Source: Rhexocercosporidium sp. MPI-PUGE-AT-0058
Lineage: Eukaryota > Ascomycota > Leotiomycetes > Helotiales
Reading direction: 5' to 3'
DNA: 64,000 bases
Assembly (NCBI GenBank): GCA_020746875.1
Contig: JAGTJL010000001.1
Location: forward strand, 3,596,001-3,660,000
Shown here one piece after another: positions 45,651-58,763 of this stretch. Numbering within the stretch: position 1 is the stretch's first letter; each line of letters starts with the position of its first letter. A model generated the notes under the pieces. The model was not told the DNA's origin, ran no database searches, and saw only the letters and a program-made list of their open reading frames with translations. The position numbers were made by a program, and so were the translations under genes.

Positions 45651-46713
45651 ATGGGACTCGTGGGGAGATCAAAGAAGCCGACCGACGATGGTATGGAATT
45701 ATCGATATTACAGAAGGATGACACCAAATTGAACGTGGAGGAGATGGAATATGAGTACAGGGACTTCAAGTGGAAAGACCCGTTTACGAAAGCGAAATAT
45801 ATACGTTCGTGCCCTGGTACATTCTACTCAGAGACGTAAACTGACGACTACAGCGTGGTGGATAATAGGAATAGTGGTCACATTAGGTGTTGCTTATATC
45901 ACAATCAAACATGACAAAATCGTCGAGGTATTTACTGGACCATCACTAAATGGCCAAATCCTAATGATCACAGACTTTACGACCTCTTTCTGTGAAAATA
46001 AAGGACATACCCGGAGGGTTCTTGATACCCGTGGTTATCCTGATCATCATCTCGTTCCCTCCATTGTTTGGCCATGAAATAGTCGGTATCCTCGTTGGAG
46101 CTGTTTGGGGACTATGGATCGGATTCGCGATTGTTGCTGCGGGGACATTTATTGGAGAGAGTATGTTGACCCTCGAAGTTCGACTGGGAGTAATGTTGAT
46201 CGTATTAGTCGGAACTTGGTATGCATTTAAGTATGCCTTCAGAAGAAAAGCCGTCAAGCTCGAGAAGACGAATTTGAATTACGGCGCACTCGCGCGATTA
46301 ACTCGGGACAGTGGCTTCTGGGTAGGACGATACAGCTGCGCAGTAAAACCATTCAAAGACTGACAATATCACAGATTATCCTCCTCATCCGGTTCTCCAT
46401 CATCCCCTCCCATCTATCCACCGCCGTATTCTCGACGTGCGACGTCAAGTTCTGGCATTTCGCTGTGGCCACCTTCCTCACCTTGCCGAAGCAGATTATC
46501 ATCGTTTACTTCGGTGTGCTGTTGACCCAGGAGAAGAAGAAAGATAATCTAGTCAACGGCATCGTGTTGGGGTTCACCTTTTTGATCACGGTAGTGGCGG
46601 GCGTCTACATATACTTGAAGATGCGGAAACTCAAGGCTGTTTTGATTGCCGAGCAGACTGCGAGGTTAGAGGAGAAGAGGAGAGCACAACAGCCCGAGCC
46701 TACATTCATCTGA
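45651..46713 (+). CDS. tvp38: TVP38/TMEM64-family (VTT domain) membrane protein
   Basis: Five exons: 45651-45804, 45854-45927, 45974-46160, 46209-46321, 46375-46713; 867 nt, 288 aa, all phases consistent. The family resides in Golgi/late-secretory membranes and belongs to the VTT/DedA group linked to lipid scrambling and vesicle traffic. After a short acidic cytosolic N-terminus come a membrane helix (WWIIGIVVTLGVAYITI), the hallmark SFPPLFGHEIVGILVG, then GLWIGFAIVAAGTFIGE, YAFRRKAVKLEKTNLNYG and LSTAVFSTCDV. The last helices end in a charged coil (RLEEKRRAQQPEP). The first donor could instead be 12 nt downstream. It is the last gene before the AT-rich block. Confidence 0.9.
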
Positions 46714-47395
46714 TACTGAGAGGGGTCTTTTCCGACTGCCTGGATTAGCGGGGACTTCCTGCCATGGGAATGACTCTATAGGGGGTTTTCTTTGGGTTTT
46801 GGCTGGGAGATGATTGTGCTTAATTCAGTTTAAGGTGTTCTGAGGGAAATGGGCAACATTTGGGAATTCGGGTCCAATCCACCAAGTTGGAAGAAGAAGG
46901 ATATATTATGTGTGGACTGGATTCTACTGACGGATTATGGCGTTACTTTACGGGATTACTCTATTCGTAGTTCCTATGGGACACAGATCCCAGGACGGGG
47001 CTGGACGATAAGTGATGACTGAATGTGTATGTAAATTATATGGCGGCTTGAAAACAAGCAGGTTTGATCTAGAGAGACGGTTTACTATACTTAGGACGTG
47101 TATTTTAGGCCATCAAAGAGATATTATAATCTTGTAAACTCTTACAGAGCTTGGGTAGCTCGCTATGTTGCCAAGTGTGAACATTGCTTGTGGTATTTGT
47201 TCGTCTTACAGTACTTGAACGAATTTTAGTACATGGCTGCATTAGAAACCAGAGCCAAATAGCATCCAGAAAAGAGGGGAGAAGAAGATGCCACTTGACA
47301 CAAACTCGAGGAGTAGGTGGATGAAGATCCAGCGACTAAGCTGAACTTGTTACCCTAGACTCGAAAATTATGAAGCGAGATTGCAGAACGCTGGC
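46714..47395. other. Intergenic transition to the AT-rich block
   Basis: The 3' flank of tvp38 has normal base composition up to about 47395, where it changes abruptly to TpA-rich sequence. No gene is seen. Confidence 0.5.
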
Positions 47396-47877
47396 CTATT
47401 ATTTTTTATTATTTAAAAGCTATAAGTAATTCTTTATTGACAGTAAATAATTAATTAACGTAATTAAATAAGGGATACTTATTTATTACTTCAAGAGTAT
47501 ATTGCTAGGATATTCACGATTAGTGTCAGATGGAGTTAAAAAATAAAACTTACGAATATTATTAGTATTTAATAATAAAAACAATTAATATATATCTTTA
47601 TTATTCACGGAATTTCTTAAGTTCCCGAACTCCGATCGAATTAAATTAAATATTAAAATAAAGCCAGAAACCTTTCAAACTCGATTACTCTTATCTTTTC
47701 TAAAATCGTTAAATACTTTAATTAATAGTTTTATAGAACCTTTAAACGTAAGTCTCGAAAACTCAGAAATTATATTAGGAATTAAAAAGAACTTACGAAA
47801 TATAATTACTAGCGATATTAATTACTTCTTTCGAGGGATTATACCTTTCCTTAGGTTAATAGGTATGCTTTTCTTTT

Positions 47878-48135
47878 TTATTAAATAGAGTTCACGGTAG
47901 GCAAAGCTTTATAGAGGTTCAAGGTAAATTATATTTAAAGAACTAATCTCTAGCCTTTAAAGAAGTCTAAAAAAGAAGCGTATATATAAAGGGGCTTACC
48001 CGTAAGGGGAAGCAAAACGCCGGCGTGACTAAATATATAAGTAAGACTGATTTTATTAATACCGTAAAAGCCTCGGCCCCCTTATATTACGAGCCCGATT
48101 CCGTATAAATAAAATAAATAAATATATATATAACA
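47878..48135 (-). repeat. 3' LTR of family A copy 1
   Basis: 258 bp, matching 52309-52567 and the reverse complement of 58508-58763 by eye. It shares GCGTATATATAAA and the conserved CGGCCCCCTTATATTACG block. Confidence 0.8.
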
Positions 48136-51100
48136 ATTATTCCCTCCCTTAATAGTGGCGTCCGCGACACTAATGCTTTAATTAATAATATATCGGTACG
48201 CCTTCGCGTCGCTTAAGGCGAGGACCAAACCGCGATAAGTCGGATAGCCGCATTCCGGTCGATAGGTTTAGTTAATTAGATTAATGCGGTTATTTAGATT
48301 ACTACGCTAAACATATGGTGTTACACGGCAATTAGTTCGTCGGACGTCGTCCGATTACTTTATAGCCTTTAGATTCTTAATAATCTAGCCTCCTATTAAG
48401 TCCATTCGCCGGATTTACGGCACCCTTACGGTAATAGATTTTAAAATTATAAGTAGTAAAATATATTACTTACCGTGCTTGTCGACTCTCGAAATATTTC
48501 GTTATTATAAAATACTTAAAGTTATTATAATTCATAAGCACTTTAATAATATATTAACTGCCCTTAAGGTAATACCTTTACTCCTTAAAACACTTAACGA
48601 TAGCTAAAAGCTCTTTATTATAAATAATATAATTCCGCTTAACACTAATTATTTTACGAAATTAATACGTAATAGGTTTTTAATATCGCTTAAATCCTTC
48701 TTCAGAATTAATTTATTAAAAGAGAGCATTAATAATTATAAACTTAAAAGCATTAGTTTTAACTTAAATGCGCTTCGTAAGATCGAAATGCCTTATAATT
48801 AATATATTAATAAAAGCTACTTTTAAATTTTTAAAGCTTTTCTTAATTATATTAAAGAATTTAAAAAGTCCTTTTTTAACTTTATTCTTTATGCCTTAAA
48901 AAGCCCCTATTAAGCCTACGGCTATTTTAAAGTATTTTAATATAAATTTATAATAAAAATTCATAAAGCCTAAAAAAACTTAAATATTTTTATAAGATTT
49001 TGGCTTTAATTATTCTTAAATTAAACGGATCCGCTTTAAGTCCGCTTAAATGTTAATTAATTCGACTTTAAATCTTAAGAACTCGACTTAATTTACTTTA
49101 AATTCATACTTATTAAGTTTAACGAAGAGCTTATACTTACGTAATCGTTTTATAACGGCTTTAATATACTTATAATGCTCTTTTTTATTTTTAAAATAAA
49201 TTAAAATATTATCGAAATATATAATAATAAAATAGTCGATTAGTCCCGTTAACGCTTTATTAATATACGCTTAAAACGTAACTAAAGCGTTAAATAGCCC
49301 GAAGGACGTTATTAAATATTTAAAATATTTATATTTTATACGAAAAGCTATTTTCTATTTATATCCTTTTTTAATTTTAATATAATAATATACATTTTTT
49401 AAATTTAAAGCCGTAAATATTACGGCTCCGCCGAGACAGTCTAGCGTTTTATTAATTAAAAGGAAAAAGTAGCGATTTTTAATTATTATTTTATTTAATC
49501 CTTAATAATTTATATATAAACGTAACTTTTTATTTTTCTTTAATATAAATAATATTAGCGTACTTATAAGACTTTTTAATAAATAAATTCATTCCTTTTG
49601 TAATAAAGTAATAAGATATTCCCGAAGCGTAGCGAGTTATAATTCGGAAAGGTTATAAAAGGGGCCATACGGAAGTAATACGTTAGTGTCGATGGCATAC
49701 TCGAATCTAATTTATTCTTTAAGAAGAGCAATTAGCGGATTATTATTATATATATTTATTATATTTATAAGCTAATTTAAAAAAAAAATTAATTTAGGAG
49801 TCTTTAATTAAATAACTAACACTTACGACGGGTTTACGACGCCGATATTAAAACGAATATCCCACGACTATTTTAAACACTTATATAATCTTAAATTCTT
49901 TAAACAATTATAATCGAATTAAGATATAAATATAATATAAGGTACCGTTTTAAGATCGACATTAAAAATATTAATAAACTCCTTTACTATTATAATTTAA
50001 ATCTCGTCTTAAGTTAAAGCGTAAGCTTATTTCTTAAGTTTTTAGTCGTAATATCCGGCGCCCTTATATTTAAAAAACTTTATTTCGAAAACTATATTAT
50101 ACTTTAAGTCTTTATAATTATAAAATCTTTCTCGAAAGGTTCTCGAGATTTTACCGTTGTCTTATATAATTATATATAAGTTATAAGCGTTAATTACTTA
50201 AAACCGATGCTTATTAAAAGTTATAAACTCTTAATTATACTTAAATAAAAAGAAAAACTCTTATAACTTAGCTTTATATTTATTAAAAAAATTACAATTT
50301 AAGCTATTATTTATTAAATTATTAAGTAACGCATTCGTACTTATCTTAAGTTACTTTAGTTTTATAAAAATATATAAGCGTTTAAGAATATCTTTTAAGC
50401 TTTTAACGCTTAAGACTTAATATTACCTTTTCCCGTATCTTTTTCAGTATTAGACGGCTTTTATTTCTTAGCGCGTATAATAATATATACTTTTTTTTTT
50501 ATTAAAAGGGTTTTCTTTATTATTTTAAAACGTTCTTTTACTTTTAACTTTTAAGAATTATTTTACGCTTATTATGCGAACTTAAGACAGTTATAGTCCT
50601 TAAACTAATAACTCTTTTATTTATAAAAGTAATAAAATATAATACTTTTAATATAATTCTTTTTCTTATTATTTTTACTTCCGTTAAAAAGTCGAGAATT
50701 AAAAGTTAAAAAGGCGCTGTTAAATACGCGCTTCTTATTATTATTTTTAAAATATTCTTTACGGCTTTTCTTACGAAATCCGCTATTTTTAAAATTATTA
50801 CTATTTTATCCGCTTTTGCTTCTGTTATATTTAGCTTTTAATATATTAAAAGATATTCTTTAAGTTCTTTTAACAAAAGACTTAATATTATTAGTTAGTT
50901 TCTTTTATTATTAATAAGTATTAAGAAGGTTTATAAAAGCGTAAGAGTTAATTTATTACGCCGTTAATATATACGTAATTATTTTATAAAAGTTAATAAT
51001 AATATTATTATTAAACATCCGAGTATTACGGTCTTTAATAAATATAATAAACCGTCGGCATATCGCTTAAATAAACTCGCCCGGTTATTAGCGGAACCGC

Positions 51101-52308
51101 TTAATATTTTTAATAACCTTAGTACTTCGAGTTTCTTTAAAGACATAAAGCCCTTTTAAGAAATCGATAAATAGGTTTTATATTAATAAAATACCCTTAA
51201 GTCTAATTATGATTTACTTTATATTACTTTAATAAATTAATAAGTTGCCTTTTATATTTATGATTATAACGCGTACTCGATTTGCATACGTATTATAACT
51301 ATATAAGCGAGCTTTAAAAATCTCTTCTTAAGCATTTTTTTAATTTTATAAGCTCTTAAAACTCTTTCCTTTATATTTTTTAAGAATTATAATCGTAAAG
51401 TATTTCTTACGATCGCGCTTATCTTTCGCTTAGGCCGTAATATACTTCAGTAAAATATAAACGTTTAGATTTAAATATATTAATAATATTATTTTAAGTC
51501 TATAAGTTACGTAATTTATCGTAAGTAATGCGGTTATTTCTCGGGAGTGTCTTAAAGCCGGTAAAGTCTTAGGCCTAATAATATCCTCATTAAGCGAGTG
51601 CTATAAGCTAAGTAAGTTAGCTTTTAACTCTAAATTAAAATTGCGTTTTATTAAAAGTAACTTAAAGTCCTTTATTAAAGTAATAATAATAGAATTTAAT
51701 ATTATATTATAAGTTTATTAAAAGCTTTCTTTAACCGTATATTATTTACTTATTACGTTTATATAAGCGATAGAGATTGCTTAAAAGCGGCGAAATTTAA
51801 TAAGACTATTCTTATAATAAGCGAGCCGCGTTTTCGCACGAGTATCCTTAACTTTAAACTCAATTAATAAGCGTATATACTCTTCGAGCTCGCGCTGCTT
51901 TTAAGCGATTTATTCTTTAATAAATATATTTAAAGCCGTAAGATTAATATTAATATTAAAAATAAAAAAGATTATATTATTTATTATATAATCGAATATA
52001 TTTAAATTACTTTTAATTTAAGTTATAGCCTTGCCTTTTTCTTTATAAATATAAATAAGTTAATTATAAATATAAGAAGATTCCTTATTATTATTAACGC
52101 GAGTGTTTTAAAGTAGTTTATTATTAAAAGTACTTTTATTTTTAATTATATAAAAGAGATTTATAGATTTTATAATTTTATAAAGAATATTACGAGCGGC
52201 ACCGCCGAAGTAAATATTACCCGCAAGTCTAACGTTATTAAATATAATTACTTAAAAAACTGTTTTTTTACTTTTTATATTACCTTTTTATAAAATAAAA
52301 AGATTAAC

Positions 52309-52567
52309 TTATTAAATAAAGTTTATAATAAGTAAAGCTTTATAAAGGTTTAAAGTAAATTATATTTAAAAAAACTAATTTTTAGCTTTTAAAAAAGTCT
52401 AAAAAAGAAGCGTATATATAAAAGAGGTTACTTATAAGAAAAAGTAAAACGCCGGCGTAATTAAATATATAAGTAAGACTAATTTTATTAATACCGTAAA
52501 AGCCTCGGCCCCCTTATATTACGGGCCCGATTCCGTATAAATAAAATGAATAAGCATACACATAACA
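52309..52567 (-). repeat. 5' LTR of family A copy 1
   Basis: 259 bp, with TGTTATGTGTATGC at its minus-strand start. It is preceded on minus by a purine run (AAAAGAGGGGGAT), which would be more expected beside a 3' LTR. Confidence 0.75.
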
Positions 52568-55500
52568 ATCCCCCTCTTTTAGCGTTAGTCTTATATTACG
52601 CTTTTTATTATAATAAATAGTTAATCTTTATATAATAAATAAAATATCCGTTAATAGTTCGTTATATAGTTACTTAAGCTTATCCTTTTATAATATAGCT
52701 TTATATACGGTCCTTTAACCTATAATTAATGTGTTATACGCCGTCGGGTTATACCCGTAGTTTACGTAAAACGACGATACTTTAATAGTCTTTTAATATG
52801 CGCTATTATATATAAATTAAGCGGTTAAGAGTAATTAAACCTAGTCGTCTTATTTATAATTTACGTAATATTAAAGATAAGTCTTTATTATTTAATTATT
52901 TTATTTTATTTAGCCGTAAGTCTAAAGGTAAAATACTATTAACATTTTTTATTTTATTTTTAAAAGTAATATTAGTATTTTCTAGAATTTCGAGGTAAAG
53001 AGTTTATTTTTATTTAAGATGACTTCGTTTAGTATTTTATAATTCGCGAAGATCGTTCGAAGGAATACTTACGCTATTATTAGTGCGTCTTATATACTTA
53101 ATATCGATATTATATACGCGTACTTTATTATTTTATTCGTTATTATATAAATCGAATCGTAAATAATCTCGGTAATTAAATCTTTTAAAAGTAATAATTC
53201 GATTATAAAGTCTAAGGCGATTAACTTTTATAAGCGTGACGGTGTCGTTAGTGACTTTATGAACTTATACAGCGTATAATAGTTTGCTTTATTCCGTATA
53301 TATATATTATAAGACAAGACTACGTCTTTAATTATTATTTTTATTTTTAAGAAATAATATTTCTTAAAAAGCCTTAATAATGTCTTAGCTATTCCTTAAT
53401 GTTTATAAGCTAATAGCTTATATTATTTTTTAACGAAGTCTATTTTATTCTAAGTAAGGACATAAACTCGTCCTTAATATAAAAGAGCTTTAATAATAAT
53501 AAAAGAGAATCCTTCGTTTAATTACTTCTTTTATTTAACTACTATTAAGTCGTTAATATAGCCTTTTTAGATTTTCTCGGGGACTTAATTTATTGTTATT
53601 AATTACTTATAATTAATTATTAACGAGTTACTATCCTTTTTAAATACGGTATACGACTTATATATTTTATTTACAAAATATTCTGACTTTTTATTAAGAA
53701 TATCGGCCTTAACATTTTCCGTTCCTTTAATATAAGAAAATCGAAGTTTAATTATAAAAGTATTTTATATTATTAAATTTACCGTCGGTTTAATTCTTTA
53801 ATAATCGTAAAGTAAATAAGATTTTTATAATCCGTTAAAATCCGTACCTCGTAAGGCAATCCCTCGAGGTAGACCTTTTATTTATATATTACGTCTATAA
53901 CTCCTAATAATTCTTTATTATAAATATTATAATTAAGTTTTATTAGCAAGAGTTTCCGTAAATAGTATATAATTAATTATTATTTGCCGTCTTCGCCTAA
54001 TTAACTTAACACGGCCTTAATAATATAGTTAAAAGCGTCTGTCTTTATTATAATCTCTTTATTTAAATCGAAAGACATAAGGACTAATTCCTTAATAAAG
54101 GCTTTCTTAAGGTTTCGAAAGGCCGTTTTTACTTTGTCGTTTTAGTCGAAGCTTTTGTCTTTATATATTAACTTTATAAGTAATACGGCAATCTTCGAGT
54201 AATTTCGAACAAATCGTTAATAAAAGTTAGTAAATCTTAAAAAAGATTATACTTTTTTAATATTTATAAGTTTAATTTATTTAATAATAATCTTAACTTT
54301 TTAAGAGTTTATAGCTAATCTTATAATAATAATTATATAACTTAAAAAAGTAACTTCTTCTTTATAAAAATAATACTTCTTAAGTTTTAAAAGTATTAAA
54401 AAAGCTTTTAACTTTTTTAATATTATTATAACGTCTTTTACGTATTATTCTTTTATTTTAAAGTAAATTAAAATATCGTTTAAATAATATATATATATTA
54501 CGTTTAAGTATTATTATAAAAAATTATTAATTAAACGTTAAAATATAATAAGCGCGTTAATTAATTTAAAAGACATAACCGTATATCTATAATAACTAAA
54601 ACGTATACGAAATGCTATTTTTTCTTCTTTTCCTTTAATTATTTTTATAAGATTATACGCGCCTTATAAGTTTAATTAAGTAAAGATTTTGACGCCGTTA
54701 AGCTTATTACGTAACTTTTTAACTAAAGGTAATACGTAATAATCCTTTTTAATAACATTATTTAATCGACGGTAGTCGATGTATATTCTTTATCCGCCGT
54801 CTTTTTTTATTATAAAAAAGACGTTATTTTTTTAAAGGGATTTAAACTCTTAAATAAATCCTTTTATTAAGTTTTTATTAATACATTTCTTAATTATTAT
54901 TAAGTTTATAATTAAACATTCCCGTAATAATTAAAATATTAGCTTCGTGCCTTTAATTAACTCAATTTAATAATTGTAGTCTTAGTGTTTAAATAAGGCG
55001 CTATTACTTAATTCTTTTTTAAATAATACCTTAAATTATTTATATTTTAATAATATGTCGTCCGTCACAAGGCCTATTACCTTGTCCCCCGGCTCTTCCT
55101 TAGAGGTTGCGCTTATCCTCCTCGAGCCTTTCGTTGTTTTTTTGTCTTAAAAGTAGTTTTTATAGTTATTAAACTTTAGCTTTTGCGTTTTTTAATTAAT
55201 CTTAAGGTTATAAAGTTATATTTATAATAATCTTAAATAATGTCGTATTTCTTAATCTTAATTATATTAAATTAAATATATTCAGAGTGTCCGCCGATTC
55301 TTATATATAATACTTTTATTTATACGTTAATTAAGCCGTTTATAATAAGTCTTTTATCGGTAAATATTAATTAATACTTATCTTCTTTAATTTTAATAAG
55401 TAGGAAATACTAAATCGTAATAATAAGAAATATAAAGTTCTTTTACGCTCTGGAATTTATTATAGCCCGTAGCTTTACTCCTTAAATGTCGACGTCGAGG

Positions 55501-56623
55501 GTCAGATAATGACTTTCCCTTATAATTACAAGCGTACGCAAGTCTATTCCCTCGACGTAAACCTCTTTAGTTAATATATTTTCTTATTATCGATTCTTTA
55601 AATCCTTATATAAAATGCGGTATAATTAATACGTACTTAAGGGTATAAAAGGCCTCGAGGGTCTTTTATAGTAGGTTTTTAAGTCGTCTCGAGAGTTGAT
55701 TTACATTCGGTTCCGTAATGTCTTTACGATGACTTTTTATACGTCTCCTATATTCATTCGCGTTATTATTTATCGGAACGGTATTTCGTCGGTCGAGATT
55801 AACTAAATATAAGTTCGAAAAACGCTATTCTCGACGTCTACCGTCCTTTAAGCGATGCGTAAGTTACTTCGGAAGACTACCTTATATTCTTTGCTTTACT
55901 GCGGTCCCCCGCGTAGGACGACCCCTAGCTCGACATAAATAACTCTTGTGTTAATATTCGTTTAGTATTTAATATTAAGAGCCTCGCGGGTAAAGTACTC
56001 CTCCCGCTAGGTGATTCGCTAAACCTTATGCTCCTAAGGTCTAAAGAGTGCTAGCCCTGGCGGTATAGCGTTGCCTTAATATTATAAGTCTTCGCTTCTC
56101 TCGACACTAGTCATATTTTCTAGACTCTGTGCCCTACGTGTAGTCTCGGATACCCGTTACTAGACGTAACGTTTATCTTATTAAGTTTAGTCGCTAAACT
56201 CGGGTCTTATTATATACTAGCGAATATAATTATTATCCGTCTTATTCTACTTATTGTTTTCTTTACCGCCGTCTTCTTCGATTTAACTATTAATATAATT
56301 AGCGTTAAGTTTATTTATTATTATATAATAATAAATAGCGCTAACTTAAACTTCTTTAAGTAAGAGTAAAAGAGGTATACCGATAATATTATACGCCCTT
56401 CGTCTTATAAAGCTAATTTATCTTTTCTTAGCGCCCTTTTTGCGGTATAAGCTTATTATGTATTCGAGGAGGCTATATTTATAATATAATTTCTTCTCGC
56501 GTCGCTCGTTTATAACTTCTTTTAATAGTCCCTTTTATTATATTTTACTCTTTCCCTTTTTATAAATAACGTCGTATTTTATAAGGTCCGACTATTAATT
56601 GTCCTTAAGGTTGCCTTATTATC

Positions 56624-56929
56624 TGTTGGATTTCACTTCGGTAACTCGTGCCGATTCTACCCTAGAATAGCCGAAGGAGTTTCCACTGCTTACGCGGCCC
56701 GGAAATTACCTTTGTATTCCGGGAAATTACGCTCGTATTCAATTACGTAGCTCGTATAAGCTACGTAATTAATTACGTAGTCGTAGAAGCTTCTAGACAA
56801 GCTATTGTTTTATATATAACTACCGTAGAGCTCTTCTAGCTCTTCAAGCAAGCAAGTAATTCTCTCTCTTTGATCACGTGTCCTCACCTACTGCGCTTCC
56901 TCATCCTGATTGGCTCGCCTATTCTCACA
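56624..56929 (+). mobile_element. Solo LTR, 306 bp, not RIP-degraded
   Basis: It begins TGTTGGATTTCAC and ends CTCACA. TTATC flanks it at 56619-56623 and 56930-56934, a 5-bp target duplication. Base composition is normal, unlike its surroundings. It has TATATATAA near 56810-56820, a TCACGTG site, and a palindrome around AGCTCGTATAAGCT. Confidence 0.85.
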
Positions 56930-57949
56930 TTATCGGCGTCCCTCGTTTTATTAATAGCTAAATTACTTTTAGCTTCCCCTTACGTACGTTTATTATTTAC
57001 GTTTAAACTCGTATAAGCGGTTGTCGATTTAAACGGTTTATTTAATAAGAATAAGAATATCTTTTATTTATAAATTAATTTTAATAAGTTCTAGTCGAAT
57101 ATAATCCTTAAGCCTTCGCCGATAATAGCTAATAAGTGACTAAGAGTTTTAATTAGTCTTATTAACGTGTTTTTAGAATTCTATAATATAGGCTATTATA
57201 TTATTAACTTACTTTAAGTTATATAAATAAGTTTCCGCCGTCTTAATTTCATTAATATTATTAAATATTCGCCGATCTCCTTTTTAAATCCCTTTTAAGT
57301 TTTAAATATAATTTATATAATAAATATAACTTTATAAGTAGCTTTATATTTAAAGTAGTCCTTAAGAAATGGCTTAATTTATTATATAGCCTCGCCTTTA
57401 AGGTATAATACTATTTAAAAGGCGTAACTCTTATTCGTGGGAAACTTATTATTATTAAAATATTAATAAAGTTTTATTTAAAAAATAAAAGTCTTTAAGT
57501 CCTTTTAGTTTCCTTAAAAGGTATCGAGGAGCTTAACCTTTAAGGTTTCCTTAAGTTTGTACATTAAATTATTTTAAATATTAAGCATTTCTTTATTTTC
57601 GCTTTCTTTATAATTCTTTTCCTTAAGGATTAGTGCGGATAATAAAGGAGTATTAATAGCATTGCCTTATAGGCTGAGTATTTAGCTTTTTATTAAAAGA
57701 GTTAATATAATATACGTAAGTCGATACTTTTAACGAAAAAGTATTTAAAGTATTATAGTCTGTGTATTTATTCGGTGTAAATATAATAAGTTATATTAAT
57801 TTTAATGATCGAGAAGTAAGTGTATTACGTACGGTGGAATAAATAATGACTAATATAATTAAGATATTATTTTTAATTAAATATAAAGCTCTTATTTAAT
57901 AGTAGACGTGCTAGTCTTATATAAAACCTTCGTTTTCTTTAAATCTCTT

Positions 57950-58140
57950 AAATCTTAAGATTTTAGAATTCCTTTAAATCTCAGGATCTTAACGATCCTA
58001 AGATCTATCACGTGCCCTCGAGTCCCGTGACTTTACTTTTATAATGGAATCTTTGTGCTTTAGCCTTGTCTTGTGCGGCGAGGCTACTGAGCCTCGGGGC
58101 CAAGACACACGTAATACCCCTCCTAGGTATGTTTGTAACA
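57950..58140 (-). mobile_element. Possible third solo LTR-like insertion
   Basis: A 191-bp island of mostly normal composition begins TGTTACAAACATACC on minus. CTCTT lies on both sides (57945-57949 and 58141-58145). Its other end does not show the usual CA, so this may be a truncated LTR or the 5' LTR edge of family B. Confidence 0.4.
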
Positions 58141-58507
58141 CTCTTCCTCTTAAGATTACCGGCTTCCTTTCGAAATAAAATTATTAAATAACTTAAGATT
58201 AATGACTTTAAACTAAAATCTTATAAAAAGAAGTATCCCGAATTCATAAAATATATTCATAAGATAATTAAAAATAAGTAAATAATAAAAATTCTTTAGC
58301 AAGAGAAATAATTAATAATATTATATATAAAAGAATATACTTAACTTTTAATAATTACCGAAATAGTAAAAAAAGCACTTATTACGCTACCTTTCTTAGA
58401 GAAAGCTAAAATAAATATTAATAAAATAAAAACTTTAATTATAAAAATAACTAATTTATTTTAAGTTAAATCAACTTTTAAATATAAAGCTTCACGTTTT
58501 AGAATTT

Positions 58508-58763
58508 TGTTATGTGTATGCCTATCCATTTTATTTATACGGAATCGGGCCCGTAATATAAGAAGGCCGAGGCTTTTACGGTATTAATAAAATTAATTTT
58601 ACTTATATATTTAATTACGCCGGCGTTTTATTTCTTTTTATAAATAATTTCTTTTATATATACGCTTTTCTTTTAGACTTCTTTAAAAACTAAAAATTAA
58701 TTTTTTAAATATATTTTCTTTAAACTTTTATAAAGCTTTACTTATCGTAAATTCTTTTAATAA
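58508..58763 (+). repeat. 5' LTR of family A copy 2
   Basis: 256 bp, starting TGTTATGTGTATGCC, the inverse of the LTRs at 47878 and 52309. Confidence 0.8.

Larger units (their letters stand above)
47878..52567 (-). mobile_element. Ty3/Gypsy element, family A, copy 1 (RIP-degraded)
   Basis: Two direct copies of a 258-bp LTR flank it. On minus, both begin TGTTAT and read through ACGGAATCGGGC. A purine tract (AAGGGAGGGAATAAT) abuts the LTR at 48135, so that one is the 3' LTR and the coding strand is minus. Reverse-transcriptase remnants lie around 49.0-49.6 kb. The element matches the inverted copy starting at 58508. Confidence 0.8.
52568..58140 (-). mobile_element. Ty3/Gypsy element, family B (RIP-degraded, boundaries unclear)
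   Basis: Minus-strand traces of reverse transcriptase around 54.4-54.9 kb read like YIDYRRLNNVIKKDYYVLPL, NKLNGVKIFT, FRIRFSYYRYTVMSFKLINA and YLNDILIYF, the Gypsy order with a mutated YxDD box. The sequence differs from family A. No LTR pair was identified. It is interrupted by the solo LTR at 56624-56929. Confidence 0.65.
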
